Shown: positions 1-8,224 of the stretch, piece by piece
Numbering within the stretch: the first letter of the stretch is position 1
Layout of the letters: every line of letters starts with the position of its first letter
Assembly (NCBI RefSeq): GCF_938002845.1
Contig: NZ_CALKZP010000015.1
Location: 10,224 to 74,223, forward strand
Reading direction: 5' to 3'
DNA length: 64,000 bases
Source of the DNA: an uncultured Campylobacter sp.
Lineage (GTDB): Bacteria; Campylobacterota; Campylobacteria; Campylobacterales; Campylobacteraceae
The notes under the pieces: generated by a model
Databases searched by the model: none
The model's input: only the letters and a program-made list of their open reading frames with translations
Told to the model about the DNA's origin: nothing
Program-made: the position numbers and the translations under genes

Positions 1-289
1 TAAAAATATCGACCTCGGGCAGTTCGCGCATGAGCTCGTCCTTGTAGCGCTGCATCAGACAGCCCGTGACGACCAGCAGCGCGCCGCTTTTTTTCTGCTC
101 GCTAAGCTTCAAAATCGTGCGGATACTCTCCTGCTTGGCGCTTGCGATGAAGCCGCAGGTATTTACGATCATCACGTCCGCGCTAGCAGGCTCATCCGTG
201 AGCTCATAGTTTTGCAAGCGCCCAAGCATGATCTCGCTATCGACTAAATTTTTATTGCAGCCTAGAGAAACGAGATGGAGTTTTGCCAT
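1..289 (-). CDS. rimO: Ribosomal protein S12 methylthiotransferase RimO (N-terminal part)
   Basis: Partial gene; the first 96 residues are visible and the rest lies left of the window. RimO is a radical SAM enzyme that adds a methylthio group to an aspartate of ribosomal protein S12. The visible part is the MTTase N-terminal domain, opening with LVSLGCNKNLVDSE. Cysteines at residues 11, 45 and 77 match the three conserved cysteines that bind the auxiliary 4Fe-4S cluster. The LGCNKNLVDSE signature favours RimO over the tRNA enzyme MiaB. The ATG lies one base downstream of the panC stop, so panC and rimO are probably co-transcribed. Confidence 0.9.
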   Translation of the reverse strand, partial: MAKLHLVSLGCNKNLVDSEIMLGRLQNYELTDEPASADVMIVNTCGFIASAKQESIRTILKLSEQKKSGALLVVTGCLMQRYKDELMRELPEVDIF

Positions 290-290
290 T

Positions 291-1112
291 TTACAGCCAG
301 ATATTATCGATAAGGCGGGTTGTGCCGACCTTTGCGGCAAGCAGGATTATCGTATCGCCTTGCTTGATCTGCGAAATTTCATTAAATTTGTAATCCACGA
401 ACGCTATGTAATCGACCGCCAGCGGCTCAAGCACGCTAAGCATCTTTTCGCGGATGATATTTAGGCTGATCTCGCCTTTTTTAATAAGCGAGCTGGCGTT
501 TAGCAAGGAGCGCGAAAGCTTAAGCGCCATAAGCTTTCCCTCCTCATCCAAATAAGCGTTGCGCGAGCTAAGCGCCAATCCATCGCTCTCGCGCACGATC
601 TCACAAGGGATGATACTTATAGGCATAAAAAAGCTCTTTACCATCTTCTGCACGATGAAAAGCTGCTGGGTGTCCTTTTTACCCATATAAACGTTGCTAG
701 GACGAGTTAGATTAAAAAGCTTATTTAGCACCTTAAGTACGCCGTCGAAGTGCCCGGGGCGCGTTTTGCCTTCTAAAATTTCACTTATCGGCTTAGGCGC
801 TATGATCGCTGGCTCCTCCGTGCCGTAAATTTCATCCGCGGTCGGGATAAAAAGCGCGTTCACATCGAGGCTCTCGCAAATTTTAATATCGCCCGCTTCG
901 TTTTTTGGGTAGCTATTTAGATCCTCGCCGGGCAAAAACTGCGCCGGATTGAGGAATGCGGAGACGATTACGATATCGTTTTCGTTTCGCGCCCTTTTTA
1001 TGAGGCTCGCATGCCCCGCGTGCAAAGCTCCCATCGTAGGTACAAAGCCCACGCTGCCGCTTGCTGATGCTCTGAAGCTTTTTAACTCCTCTACGCTTCT
1101 AATGATCTGCAT
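291..1112 (-). CDS. panC: Pantoate--beta-alanine ligase
   Basis: PanC condenses pantoate and beta-alanine with ATP, the last step of pantothenate (vitamin B5, CoA precursor) synthesis in the cytoplasm. The 273-residue length is normal. Visible signatures are PTMGALHAGH at residues 25-34 (the HIGH-like nucleotide-binding motif of this cytidylyltransferase-fold family), a GKKDTQQLF motif in the middle, and LSSRNAYL, the KMSKS-like loop. It is followed after one base by rimO. A TATAAT box lies about 38 bases upstream of the ATG. Confidence 0.95.
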   Translation of the reverse strand: MQIIRSVEELKSFRASASGSVGFVPTMGALHAGHASLIKRARNENDIVIVSAFLNPAQFLPGEDLNSYPKNEAGDIKICESLDVNALFIPTADEIYGTEEPAIIAPKPISEILEGKTRPGHFDGVLKVLNKLFNLTRPSNVYMGKKDTQQLFIVQKMVKSFFMPISIIPCEIVRESDGLALSSRNAYLDEEGKLMALKLSRSLLNASSLIKKGEISLNIIREKMLSVLEPLAVDYIAFVDYKFNEISQIKQGDTIILLAAKVGTTRLIDNIWL

Positions 1113-1149
1113 TGTTCTCTCTTTTCAATATAAAATATTAAGGCTGGCA

Positions 1150-1155
1150 ATTATA
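1150..1155 (-). promoter_or_regulatory. Putative sigma70 -10 box of panC
   Basis: TATAAT on the minus strand, about 38 bases upstream of the panC ATG in an AT-rich spacer. Campylobacter vegetative promoters rely mainly on this box and often lack a clear -35 element. Confidence 0.5.
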
Positions 1156-1277
1156 TCAAAAAATATTAAAGGTATAAATTAAGCGCGAAAGGGCGGTCTA
1201 TTTAGCGAGCGTTAATCAATAAGTACTAAAATCCACCACGAGCTTTAGCTCTAAAATAAACTTCAAAAGGAGCGAAA

Positions 1278-1577
1278 ATGGCTACTCAAGAGACAAATTT
1301 GGAGTCTTTGAAAAAGGATATCGACTCTTTAAAAGCGGATTTTAAAGAGATTATGAAGTCCATCAAAAACATAGGTGCAGAGCGTGCGGAGTCTGCCAAA
1401 GATAAAATTCTAGATCAGCTAAATAGCAATGAGATCAAAAAGTATATAGATGATCTAAGGCTTAAAGGCAAAGACGGCATAGAAAGCGTGAATGACACGA
1501 TAAAACAAGACCCGATAAAAAGCGTCGCTATCGCTGCGGGTGTCGGATTTTTGCTCGCTTGGTTGCTGAAAAAATAA
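1278..1577 (+). CDS. DUF883/ElaB-YqjD-like membrane-anchored protein
   Basis: A 99-residue protein with a long charged helical part (about residues 5-75, rich in K, D and E, coiled-coil-like) and one C-terminal membrane helix (residues about 80-97) containing GVGFLLAW, ending in KK. This is the layout of the ElaB/YqjD/DUF883 family, tail-anchored inner-membrane proteins that in E. coli bind ribosomes in stationary phase. A strong Shine-Dalgarno (AAAAGGAG) precedes the ATG. It overlaps the next gene by one base (TAATG) and begins a three-gene set resembling the enteric yqjD-yqjE-yqjK arrangement. Assignment is by architecture. Confidence 0.7.
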   Translation: MATQETNLESLKKDIDSLKADFKEIMKSIKNIGAERAESAKDKILDQLNSNEIKKYIDDLRLKGKDGIESVNDTIKQDPIKSVAIAAGVGFLLAWLLKK

Positions 1578-1852
1578 TGGCCGGCATATCTGAATTTATA
1601 GTTTCGGTAGTAGAGCTCGTAGACGCTCAAGCTAGCGATATTAGGCGCTCTTTTTTAAAGAGCGCCAACTCGGTTTTACTAAATATAATTACGGGCGTGA
1701 TTTGCATTATAGGCTTGGTTTTCTTTTTGCTAGGATTGCACGCGCTTCTTGAAAAAACTATCGGAGAAATTTGGGCGTATTTTGCCTGCTCTATCGCAGC
1801 TTTTTTATGCTCTATTATCGTATATAAGGTGCTTTCGTGCAAAGCGAAATGA
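1577..1852 (+). CDS. YqjE/phage holin III-like small membrane protein
   Basis: A protein of 91 residues when started at the ATG that overlaps the preceding stop codon (TAATG). It has a short amphipathic N-terminal helix followed by two membrane helices joined by a short loop, as in the YqjE/DUF1469 holin-like family that sits beside YqjD-type genes. An upstream in-frame start would add six residues inside the previous gene; the overlap start fits translational coupling better. It is followed by another ATGA overlap. Confidence 0.65.
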   Translation: MAGISEFIVSVVELVDAQASDIRRSFLKSANSVLLNIITGVICIIGLVFFLLGLHALLEKTIGEIWAYFACSIAAFLCSIIVYKVLSCKAK

Positions 1853-2073
1853 CAAAAGAAAAGCTAAGACTAGTGGTGTCTATGCTTGAAGACAAAAAAG
1901 CCGATTGCAAAAAGTTGAAGCTAGAAGAAGCAAAGCTAAAACTGCTACTAAACGACCCTTTGCCCGATCTCTCGACGGAGCTTAAACTGATTAATCACGG
2001 CAATATTAAGCAGGTTTTGATATCCCTAATAGATAAATGCTTAATAATGCCCGCCTTAAATAAAATTTTATAA
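1849..2073 (+). CDS. Small charged protein, third gene of the YqjD/E-like set
   Basis: A 74-residue, lysine- and leucine-rich, mostly helical protein with no clear family. The ATG overlaps the previous stop in an ATGA junction, implying coupling. An in-frame GTG at 1837 would give 78 residues. By position it corresponds to yqjK of enteric bacteria, but I see no sequence motif that proves homology. Confidence 0.5.
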   Translation: MTKEKLRLVVSMLEDKKADCKKLKLEEAKLKLLLNDPLPDLSTELKLINHGNIKQVLISLIDKCLIMPALNKIL

Positions 2074-2095
2074 ACAACCTTAATCCAAAATATGT

Positions 2096-2101
2096 TATAA
2101 T
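2096..2101 (+). promoter_or_regulatory. Putative -10 box of prfB
   Basis: TATAAT preceded by TGT, 30 bases upstream of the prfB TTG start. It lies just after the preceding small gene, so prfB probably has its own promoter. Confidence 0.55.
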
Positions 2102-2131
2102 CACGCCAAAAGCATAAAAAGGTCTTAAATT

Positions 2132-3229
2132 TTGGATAATTACGAATACACGGAACTTTTAAAAACCCTAAATACTAAAGTCGAAAATATCGCTGGCGTC
2201 GTAAAACCGGAGAACATTAAAGCGCGCCTAAAAGAGATCGAGGAGCTTGAAAACGATCAAAATCTCTGGCAGGACATCGCAAAAGCAGGCGCCATCGGCA
2301 AGGAAAAAACTAAAATTTCAAATATCTTAAATAAATTTCTAAACGCTAAAAATGCCGTAGACGATGCAAAAGCTCTATATGAGCTGGCAAACTCGGAAAA
2401 CGACGAGGAGACGATAAACTCGCTTTTTGCCGAAGCGGACGAACTAGAGGACAAGATCATAAATTTAGAAATTTCCATGATGCTTAGCGGCGAAAACGAC
2501 GATAAAAACGCTATCGTCAGTATCCATCCGGGCGCGGGCGGTACGGAGAGCAACGACTGGGCGAGTATGCTATACCGCATGTATCTGCGCTTTTGCGAGC
2601 GAGAGGGCTTTAAGATCGAGGTTTTGGACTTTCAAGAGGGCGAGGAAGCGGGTCTTAAGGATGTCAGCTTCATCGTGCGCGGAGAGAACGCCTACGGATA
2701 TCTGAAAGCCGAAAACGGCATCCATCGCCTGGTGCGCGTAAGCCCGTTTGATAGTGCAGGGCGCAGACACACGAGCTTTTCAAGCGTGATGGTAAGCCCC
2801 GAGCTAAATGATGATATCGAGATAAATATCGAAGAGAAGGATATTCGTGTCGATGTGTTTCGCGCAAGCGGCGCAGGCGGGCAGCATATCAATAAAACCG
2901 AAAGCGCCGTGCGTATCACGCACATCCCAACGGGTATCGTAGTAAACTGCCAAAATGATAGAAGCCAGCACAAAAACAAAGAAACGGCGATGAAGGTGTT
3001 AAAGTCGCGCCTTTACGAACTTGAGCTGATGAAGCAGCGCGAGAAGGACGAGAACGTGCCTAAAAGCGAGATCGGCTGGGGGCATCAGATCCGCTCCTAC
3101 GTGCTTTTCCCGTATCAGCAGGTTAAGGACAACCGTAGCGGTGAGGCGTATAGCCAAACCGATGCGATTTTAGACGGCGATATAAAAAGCATAATCGAAG
3201 GCGTTTTGATTTCACAAGCGAACAAATAA
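2132..3229 (+). CDS. prfB: Peptide chain release factor 2
   Basis: RF2 terminates translation at UGA and UAA. The 365-residue frame carries the SPF anticodon-like motif of RF2 at residues 204-206 (RVSPFDSAGRRHTS) and the catalytic GGQ at 249-251 (SGAGGQHINKTESAVR). The frame is uninterrupted: the in-frame UGA and +1 programmed frameshift known from E. coli prfB are absent. The start codon is TTG; no other start gives the expected N-terminus. Confidence 0.95.
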   Translation: MDNYEYTELLKTLNTKVENIAGVVKPENIKARLKEIEELENDQNLWQDIAKAGAIGKEKTKISNILNKFLNAKNAVDDAKALYELANSENDEETINSLFAEADELEDKIINLEISMMLSGENDDKNAIVSIHPGAGGTESNDWASMLYRMYLRFCEREGFKIEVLDFQEGEEAGLKDVSFIVRGENAYGYLKAENGIHRLVRVSPFDSAGRRHTSFSSVMVSPELNDDIEINIEEKDIRVDVFRASGAGGQHINKTESAVRITHIPTGIVVNCQNDRSQHKNKETAMKVLKSRLYELELMKQREKDENVPKSEIGWGHQIRSYVLFPYQQVKDNRSGEAYSQTDAILDGDIKSIIEGVLISQANK

Positions 3230-3249
3230 ATTTTTTTGAAAGGATGAGA

Positions 3250-3585
3250 ATGAGTGAAGATGGAATTTTGCTAGCGCTAGGATATAGCGTAAACGACGCG
3301 ACGGTCGCGCAGCTGCGAGGAATTTTATCGAAGTGTGATTTTGAGGATAACGAGCTTGATCGCATCGTGGGGCTGAACGATAAGCTTAAAATTTACGGTG
3401 CGCACGTGGCGATGTCCAATTCTAACCCATATTTTAAGATCAAAAATGACGCTACCAACGAGGAGCGCAAGACCGCTGTGGAGCAGATCATCAGCGCTTG
3501 GTCGGAAAAATTTAAGCTCAAGCTGCAAAAGGTCGCGGGCAAAGAGACTTATTACATTTTGGGTCGCCAAATTTCAAAAAATTAA
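3250..3585 (+). CDS. Conserved hypothetical protein (about 111 aa)
   Basis: A small soluble alpha/beta-looking protein beginning MSEDGILLALGY. I do not recognise a named domain. The second ATG (3250) is preferred because AAAGG lies at normal spacing before it, while the first ATG (3244) directly abuts that motif. It sits between prfB and a lipoprotein gene on the same strand, with 10 bases to the next start. It has no signal peptide or membrane segment. Confidence 0.6.
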   Translation: MSEDGILLALGYSVNDATVAQLRGILSKCDFEDNELDRIVGLNDKLKIYGAHVAMSNSNPYFKIKNDATNEERKTAVEQIISAWSEKFKLKLQKVAGKETYYILGRQISKN

Positions 3586-3595
3586 GGAGCAAAAT

Positions 3596-4033
3596 ATGAA
3601 AAAAATTCTAGCTTTGATCGCCGCTGGAGTATTTTTGGCGGGCTGCGTTAGCAATGCGCCAAAGAGCGCGGTCGATGCGCCAAAAAGCGGCAAGTATTCT
3701 TTTGCCGATGTCCAAGACGGTATCCGTGCGATGAACCTACAAGGCAGCGTCGTGCAAAGCGATGCGTGCAAAAACGGCAATGGCGCGATGTGCTTAAATT
3801 TCGCGGATTCTATGTATTCCAAGCGCGACTATGCTTCGGCTGCTAACGCCTACAACGCCGCGTGCACGCTCTCTCAGAACTTCCCTGCATGCCAAAAGCT
3901 TGCGGCGATGCTTGAAAAAGGCGAGGGCGTGGAGCAGAATAAATTTAACGCCATCGATCTATACCGCATCTCGTGCTATTACGGCTACAAGGATGCGTGC
4001 GCAAATATGCGCCGCTTAGGATATAACGGCTAA
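3596..4033 (+). CDS. Cysteine-rich Sel1-like lipoprotein
   Basis: A 145-residue precursor with a lipoprotein signal peptide and lipobox LAGC (lipidated Cys at about residue 20). The mature part has paired cysteines spaced as in the Sel1-like repeats of the Helicobacter cysteine-rich proteins (Hcp): ACKNGNGAMCLN, ACTLSQNFPACQKLA and SCYYGYKDACANM, with the typical GEGVEQNKFNAIDLY turn. Such proteins are secreted or periplasmic, disulfide-stabilised helical-repeat scaffolds. The exact role is unknown. A good AAGGAG ribosome site precedes the ATG. Confidence 0.8.
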   Translation: MKKILALIAAGVFLAGCVSNAPKSAVDAPKSGKYSFADVQDGIRAMNLQGSVVQSDACKNGNGAMCLNFADSMYSKRDYASAANAYNAACTLSQNFPACQKLAAMLEKGEGVEQNKFNAIDLYRISCYYGYKDACANMRRLGYNG

Positions 4034-4091
4034 GGCTTTGGGATTTAAATTTTAAAATTCTGTTTTAGATTTACTCACTACGAACTGCTTT

Positions 4092-4127
4092 CAAATTCCA
4101 TTCCGCCGTATCGCGGGATGGAATTTG
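4092..4127. terminator. Strong stem-loop between convergent genes
   Basis: A 15-bp stem (CAAATTCCATTCCGC pairing with GCGGGATGGAATTTG, one G-T wobble) closes a 6-base loop. It lies between the plus-strand lipoprotein gene and the minus-strand membrane-protein remnant, so it could stop transcription from both sides. There is no long T run directly after it. Confidence 0.55.
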
Positions 4128-4205
4128 ATGCGTGAAATTCTATTATCTAGCCGCAATGGCTAAGATTTTTCTTGCCTTCTCAATTTGCTCCATAACATAC
4201 GCTTT

Positions 4206-5281
4206 TTAAAATTTAAACTTTCTAAATTCTATCTTTTCATTAAAAATCGACATCGTGCGTTGCAGGTTGCTTATATCTTTTTGCATCGTCTGCATAAAAT
4301 AATCTCTCAGCTGCAGATATTCCTCTTTATTTGCCATCAAGATATTTAGTATCTCGACCTCGGCGTTTTCCTTATAAAGCACGAGCTGATCGTGAATACC
4401 GAAAAAGCCGAGGCTGCCGTTGCGTAGATGTATAATAGCCTTTGCTCCGAAAATTCCTGATGCGGCTAAAACAAAAATACACAATATATCAGTTATGCTT
4501 TCGCCGATTGTCATATCGTATGTATCGGCGGCAAAAATTAATAAAATCCAAAGAAGTAGTGCTATTTTTATAAACCAATTTATCCTTTGCCCCGCATACT
4601 GTGTCTGCAATCAAAGCTAATTATCATCGCACCTATACTATTTAATTCGAAAATTTTACGGATTTTGTTTTTATAATAATACAGAATTTTATCGTTTTTA
4701 AACTCAAAATACATGCCGTCTTTATCCCTAATTACGGTCAACAATAAAACCAATATAGACGGAAGCATTCGAAAAGTCTTAAGACTAACGGGATTTACTA
4801 TGGTAGCAAAAGTCAAAAATATAATAAAACCTACCAGTAGCGCCGGAAATTGATAAATCATAAATTCGTAATAAGTATGATCTTTTATTACTATCGGCTC
4901 TTTGTCGTAGTCCCTGGCTTTGGAATTTTGCTGCAAAGAGTCGCTATCATCCAAGATAAAATTTTGCGGCTCTGCGTTGTTTTCATAGGCAGAATTCTGA
5001 TCCGCTTTGGCTTCTAATTCGGCTTTTAAATTTAAAGCGCCAGGATTGGAATTTAGGGTTTCAGAATTTGAAGCTTCGGAATTTGGAGCCCTAGAATTCA
5101 GGGGTTCAGAATTCAGGATTTCAAAATTCGAGGCTTCAAAATTTGAGGCTTCAGAATTCTGAGTTTCAAAATTCGTGACTTTAAAATTTTCGCCGTTAGA
5201 ATTTTGTTCCAAGCCCCGCTTCGGCTCTTGATGTCGCTTTTGTAGTAGCCTTTTTAATTCCTCAAGCCTGCTCTGATCCAT
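4206..5281 (-). pseudogene. Frameshifted pentapeptide-tailed membrane protein (paralog of the 15-17.7 kb genes)
   Basis: Two overlapping frames (4580-5281, 233 aa; 4206-4610, 134 aa) together match one intact paralog at 17000-17713. The first holds a cytoplasmic N-terminus with ten N-[SF]-E-x-x pentapeptide repeats, the motif ARDYDKEPIVIKD, two membrane helices and a YFEFKNDKILYYYKNK segment. The second holds further membrane helices and the C-terminus ending EFRKFKF. Continuity is lost at a GGGG tract (CCCC at 4590-4593 on the plus strand): one extra G would join the frames as SFDCRHS...GQRINW, as in the paralog. The upstream part is nearly identical to the start of the gene at 15091. The break may be a real mutation, a slippage event or a sequence error. 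The function is unknown; the strand-rich segment after the helices vaguely recalls bacterial PH-like domains. Confidence 0.7.
5039..5188 (-). repeat. 15-bp coding minisatellite (ten N-[SF]-E-x-x units)
   Basis: Ten imperfect 15-bp units encode NFKVT, NFETQ, NSEAS, NFEAS, NFEIL, NSEPL, NSRAP, NSEAS, NSETL and NSNPG. The paralog at 15184-15318 has nine units. The unit sequence resembles the AAATTC words that fill the spacers. Confidence 0.75.
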
Positions 5282-5302
5282 TCTTGCCCCCGATAAGGCG
5301 TT

Positions 5303-8149
5303 TTAGCCCCGTTTATTTTTCCTCGTGCTTTTCATCGCCGCTAGCTCCTGCGCCAAAAATTCCCCCGTGTAGCTACCTGTCTTTTTAAAATCCTTCGCAA
5401 GCTTTTCTGGGGTGCCGCAAGCGACGATCTGTCCGCCACCCTCGCCGCCTTCGGGCCCCATGTCGATGATGTAATCGCAGTTTTTGATGACGTCCAGATT
5501 GTGCTCGATCACAAAGACGGAATTTCCCAGATCGACCAGATGATGCAGCACCGCTACCAAGCGATCTACGTCTGCAAAATGAAGCCCCGTCGTCGGCTCG
5601 TCCAGGATATACAGCGTGTTGCCCGTGTCGGTGCGGCTTAGCTCCTTGGCGAGCTTGACGCGCTGTGCCTCACCGCCGCTAAGCGTCGTGGCGGGTTGGC
5701 CTAGCGAAACGTAGCCGAGCCCGACGTCCGCGAGCGTCTTTAGCTTTTGATAAATTTTGGGCACGGCTTTGAAAAACTCGAGCGCCTCGTCGATACTCAT
5801 CGCCAAAACGTCGGCTATGCTTTTGTTTTTGTATAAAATTTCAAGCGTCTGCGCGTTGTATCTCGTGCCGTGGCACACGTCGCAAACGACGCTGATATCG
5901 GGCAGGAAGTGCATCTCGATCGTGATTTCACCCTCGCCCGCGCATTTTTCGCAGCGCCCGCCCTTGACGTTGAAGCTGAAGCGGCCGATCTTGTATCCGC
6001 GCAGCTGCGCTTCCTTCGTCGCGGCAAAAAGCGCGCGGATCTCATCCATCACCCCCGTGTAGGTCGCGGGATTGCTGCGCGGGGTGCGTCCGATCGGGGT
6101 TTGATCCAGATAGATCACTTTATCCAGGCTCTCAAGCCCGGAAATTTTAGCGCCCTTTACCGCGTGCACCTTTTTGGCGCGATTTAGCTCCTCAAGCGCG
6201 GTAGGCAGTATGGTTTGCAGCACCAAGGAGCTCTTGCCGCTGCCGCTAACGCCCGTGATGCCGACTAAATTTCGCAGCGGAAATTTTGCGCAAAGGCCGT
6301 GAATGTTATTGATATTTACGTTTTTGATACTTAGCCAAAGCTCCTGCTTACGGTGCTTTTGGTAGTTTATCTCCTTTTGGTTGTTCAGATACAGCGCGGT
6401 TTGCGTATTGCTTTTAAGCAGATGCGCGACGTCTCCTGCGAATACGACCTCGCCGCCTAGATTACCCGCCCCAGGGCCGATATCCACGACGAAGTCCGCC
6501 GCCTCGATCGTCTTTTTATCGTGCTCGACGACGATTACGGAATTTCCCTTTTCCTGTAAGTTTCGCAGTGTCTTGATGAGCTTTTGCGTATCGCGCTCGT
6601 GAAGCCCGATGCTAGGCTCGTCGAGCACATACATCACGCCGCTAAGACCCGAACCGATCTGGCTTGCGATACGGATACGCTGCGCCTCGCCGCCGCTGAT
6701 GGTACGCGCATCGCGCCCCAGCGTGAGGTATCCAAGCCCCACATCCTTTAAGAAAAACAGCCGCTCGTTGATCTCTTTTAGGATTGGCGCAGCGATCTGC
6801 GCGTCCTTTTCGCTTAAATTTGAAAACCGCTTCTCGTCGCTGAAAAATTTCACGCAGTCTGAGATACTCATATTTATCACGTCGCCGATGCCCTTATCTG
6901 CGACCTTTACGGCTAGGCTTTCGGGGCGCAAGCGCAGTCCGCCGCAGTCGGGGCAAATTTTTTCGCTCATATAATCGTCCAGATCGCTTTCGTTTTTGAG
7001 CAGATCGTAGGCATATTTGATCGCGCCCTCAAATTTACGCACGAGTTTATGTTTTTTCCAGTAAAAATCGATCTCTTTGACGCTGCCGTAGAGGATCAGC
7101 TTTTTTTGCTCCTCGTTTAAGCTTGCATACGGGATTTTGACGTTTATGCCGTTTGCTTCGCAAAATCCGAGTAAAAATTTATAGTAATAGCTCTTGTTAA
7201 AGCCCGACATCACTTTAATCGCGCCGCCCTCGATCGAGGCGTTTTCGTTGATGATCTTGCTCAGATCGAGGCTAAATTTTATCCCTAGCCCGTCGCAGCT
7301 CTCGCACGCACCCTTTGGAGAGTTGAAGCTAAAGGCGAGCGGCTCGAGCGGCTTGAATGAAATTTTACAATCAAAGCACGCCATATGCTCGCTGTAGTGG
7401 ATCAGGCTCTGCGCGAGCCCAAGCTCGGCGGCATTTGCGATCTCCACCTCAAGCTCGCCGAAGCTGAGCTTGAGCGCCTTTTCGACGTCGCTTGCGATGC
7501 GGATGGAATTTTCCTCGTCGATGGTCGTGCGGTCGATGATGACTTTGATCGAGTGCTTTTTCGTCTTGCTCAGCTCGATCTCTTCATCAAGGCGCACTAG
7601 CACGCCGTCGATCTGAGCGCGCACGTAGCCCTGCTCGCGCAAGCTTTGCAACATATCGGCGAAGCTGCCCTTTTTCTCGCGCACCAAGGGCGCTCCCAAG
7701 ATCACCTTTGCGCCGCGCGGCAGCTTCATAATCTCGGCGATGATGTCGCTGGAGCTCATCTTTGAGATCGGCTTGCCGCATTTGTGGCAGTGCTGCACCC
7801 CCACGCGCGCATAAAGCAGCCTCAGATAGTCGTAAATTTCGGTAATCGTGCCCACCGTCGAGCGCGGGTTTTTCGACGTCGTTTTTTGATCGATCGCGAT
7901 CGCAGGCGTCAGACCGTCGATCTTATCGACGTCGGGCTTGCCTACGCGGTCTAAAAATTGCCTCGCGTAGCTGCTTAGGCTCTCGACGTATCTGCGCTGT
8001 CCCTCGGCATATAGCGTATCAAACGCCAGCGTGCTCTTGCCGCTGCCGCTAAGACCGGTAAAAACGACGAGTTTGTCCTTTGGAATTTGTAAATTTATAT
8101 TTTTCAGATTGTGCTCGCGTGCGCCCGTGATGGTGATAAGATCATTCAT
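5303..8149 (-). CDS. uvrA: Excinuclease ABC subunit A
   Basis: UvrA recognises bulky DNA damage with UvrB in nucleotide excision repair. The 948-residue protein starts at MNDLITITGAREHNLKN; an upstream in-frame start would add 14 residues that do not belong to the family. Visible are two ABC ATPase modules: Walker A GLSGSGKST and GVSGSGKSS, LSGGEAQR signatures, and Walker B VLDEPSIGLH and ILDEPTTGLH. There are several CxxC zinc modules (CHKCGKP, CFDCK, CESCDGLG, CEKCAGEG, CDVCHG). The gene is complete and divergent from the nucleoside-phosphorylase-like gene. Confidence 0.97.
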   Translation of the reverse strand: MNDLITITGAREHNLKNINLQIPKDKLVVFTGLSGSGKSTLAFDTLYAEGQRRYVESLSSYARQFLDRVGKPDVDKIDGLTPAIAIDQKTTSKNPRSTVGTITEIYDYLRLLYARVGVQHCHKCGKPISKMSSSDIIAEIMKLPRGAKVILGAPLVREKKGSFADMLQSLREQGYVRAQIDGVLVRLDEEIELSKTKKHSIKVIIDRTTIDEENSIRIASDVEKALKLSFGELEVEIANAAELGLAQSLIHYSEHMACFDCKISFKPLEPLAFSFNSPKGACESCDGLGIKFSLDLSKIINENASIEGGAIKVMSGFNKSYYYKFLLGFCEANGINVKIPYASLNEEQKKLILYGSVKEIDFYWKKHKLVRKFEGAIKYAYDLLKNESDLDDYMSEKICPDCGGLRLRPESLAVKVADKGIGDVINMSISDCVKFFSDEKRFSNLSEKDAQIAAPILKEINERLFFLKDVGLGYLTLGRDARTISGGEAQRIRIASQIGSGLSGVMYVLDEPSIGLHERDTQKLIKTLRNLQEKGNSVIVVEHDKKTIEAADFVVDIGPGAGNLGGEVVFAGDVAHLLKSNTQTALYLNNQKEINYQKHRKQELWLSIKNVNINNIHGLCAKFPLRNLVGITGVSGSGKSSLVLQTILPTALEELNRAKKVHAVKGAKISGLESLDKVIYLDQTPIGRTPRSNPATYTGVMDEIRALFAATKEAQLRGYKIGRFSFNVKGGRCEKCAGEGEITIEMHFLPDISVVCDVCHGTRYNAQTLEILYKNKSIADVLAMSIDEALEFFKAVPKIYQKLKTLADVGLGYVSLGQPATTLSGGEAQRVKLAKELSRTDTGNTLYILDEPTTGLHFADVDRLVAVLHHLVDLGNSVFVIEHNLDVIKNCDYIIDMGPEGGEGGGQIVACGTPEKLAKDFKKTGSYTGEFLAQELAAMKSTRKNKRG

Positions 8150-8224
8150 TTTCGCCCTTTTGTGCCAAATTAATCTTATATTATAGCTCAAATTGTTAAA
8201 ATTGCGCTTTTGGAAGGGGCGGCG

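Noticed and set aside
2132..3229. Programmed +1 frameshift in prfB
   Set aside because: The frame is continuous from the start to the end; no in-frame UGA near codon 25.
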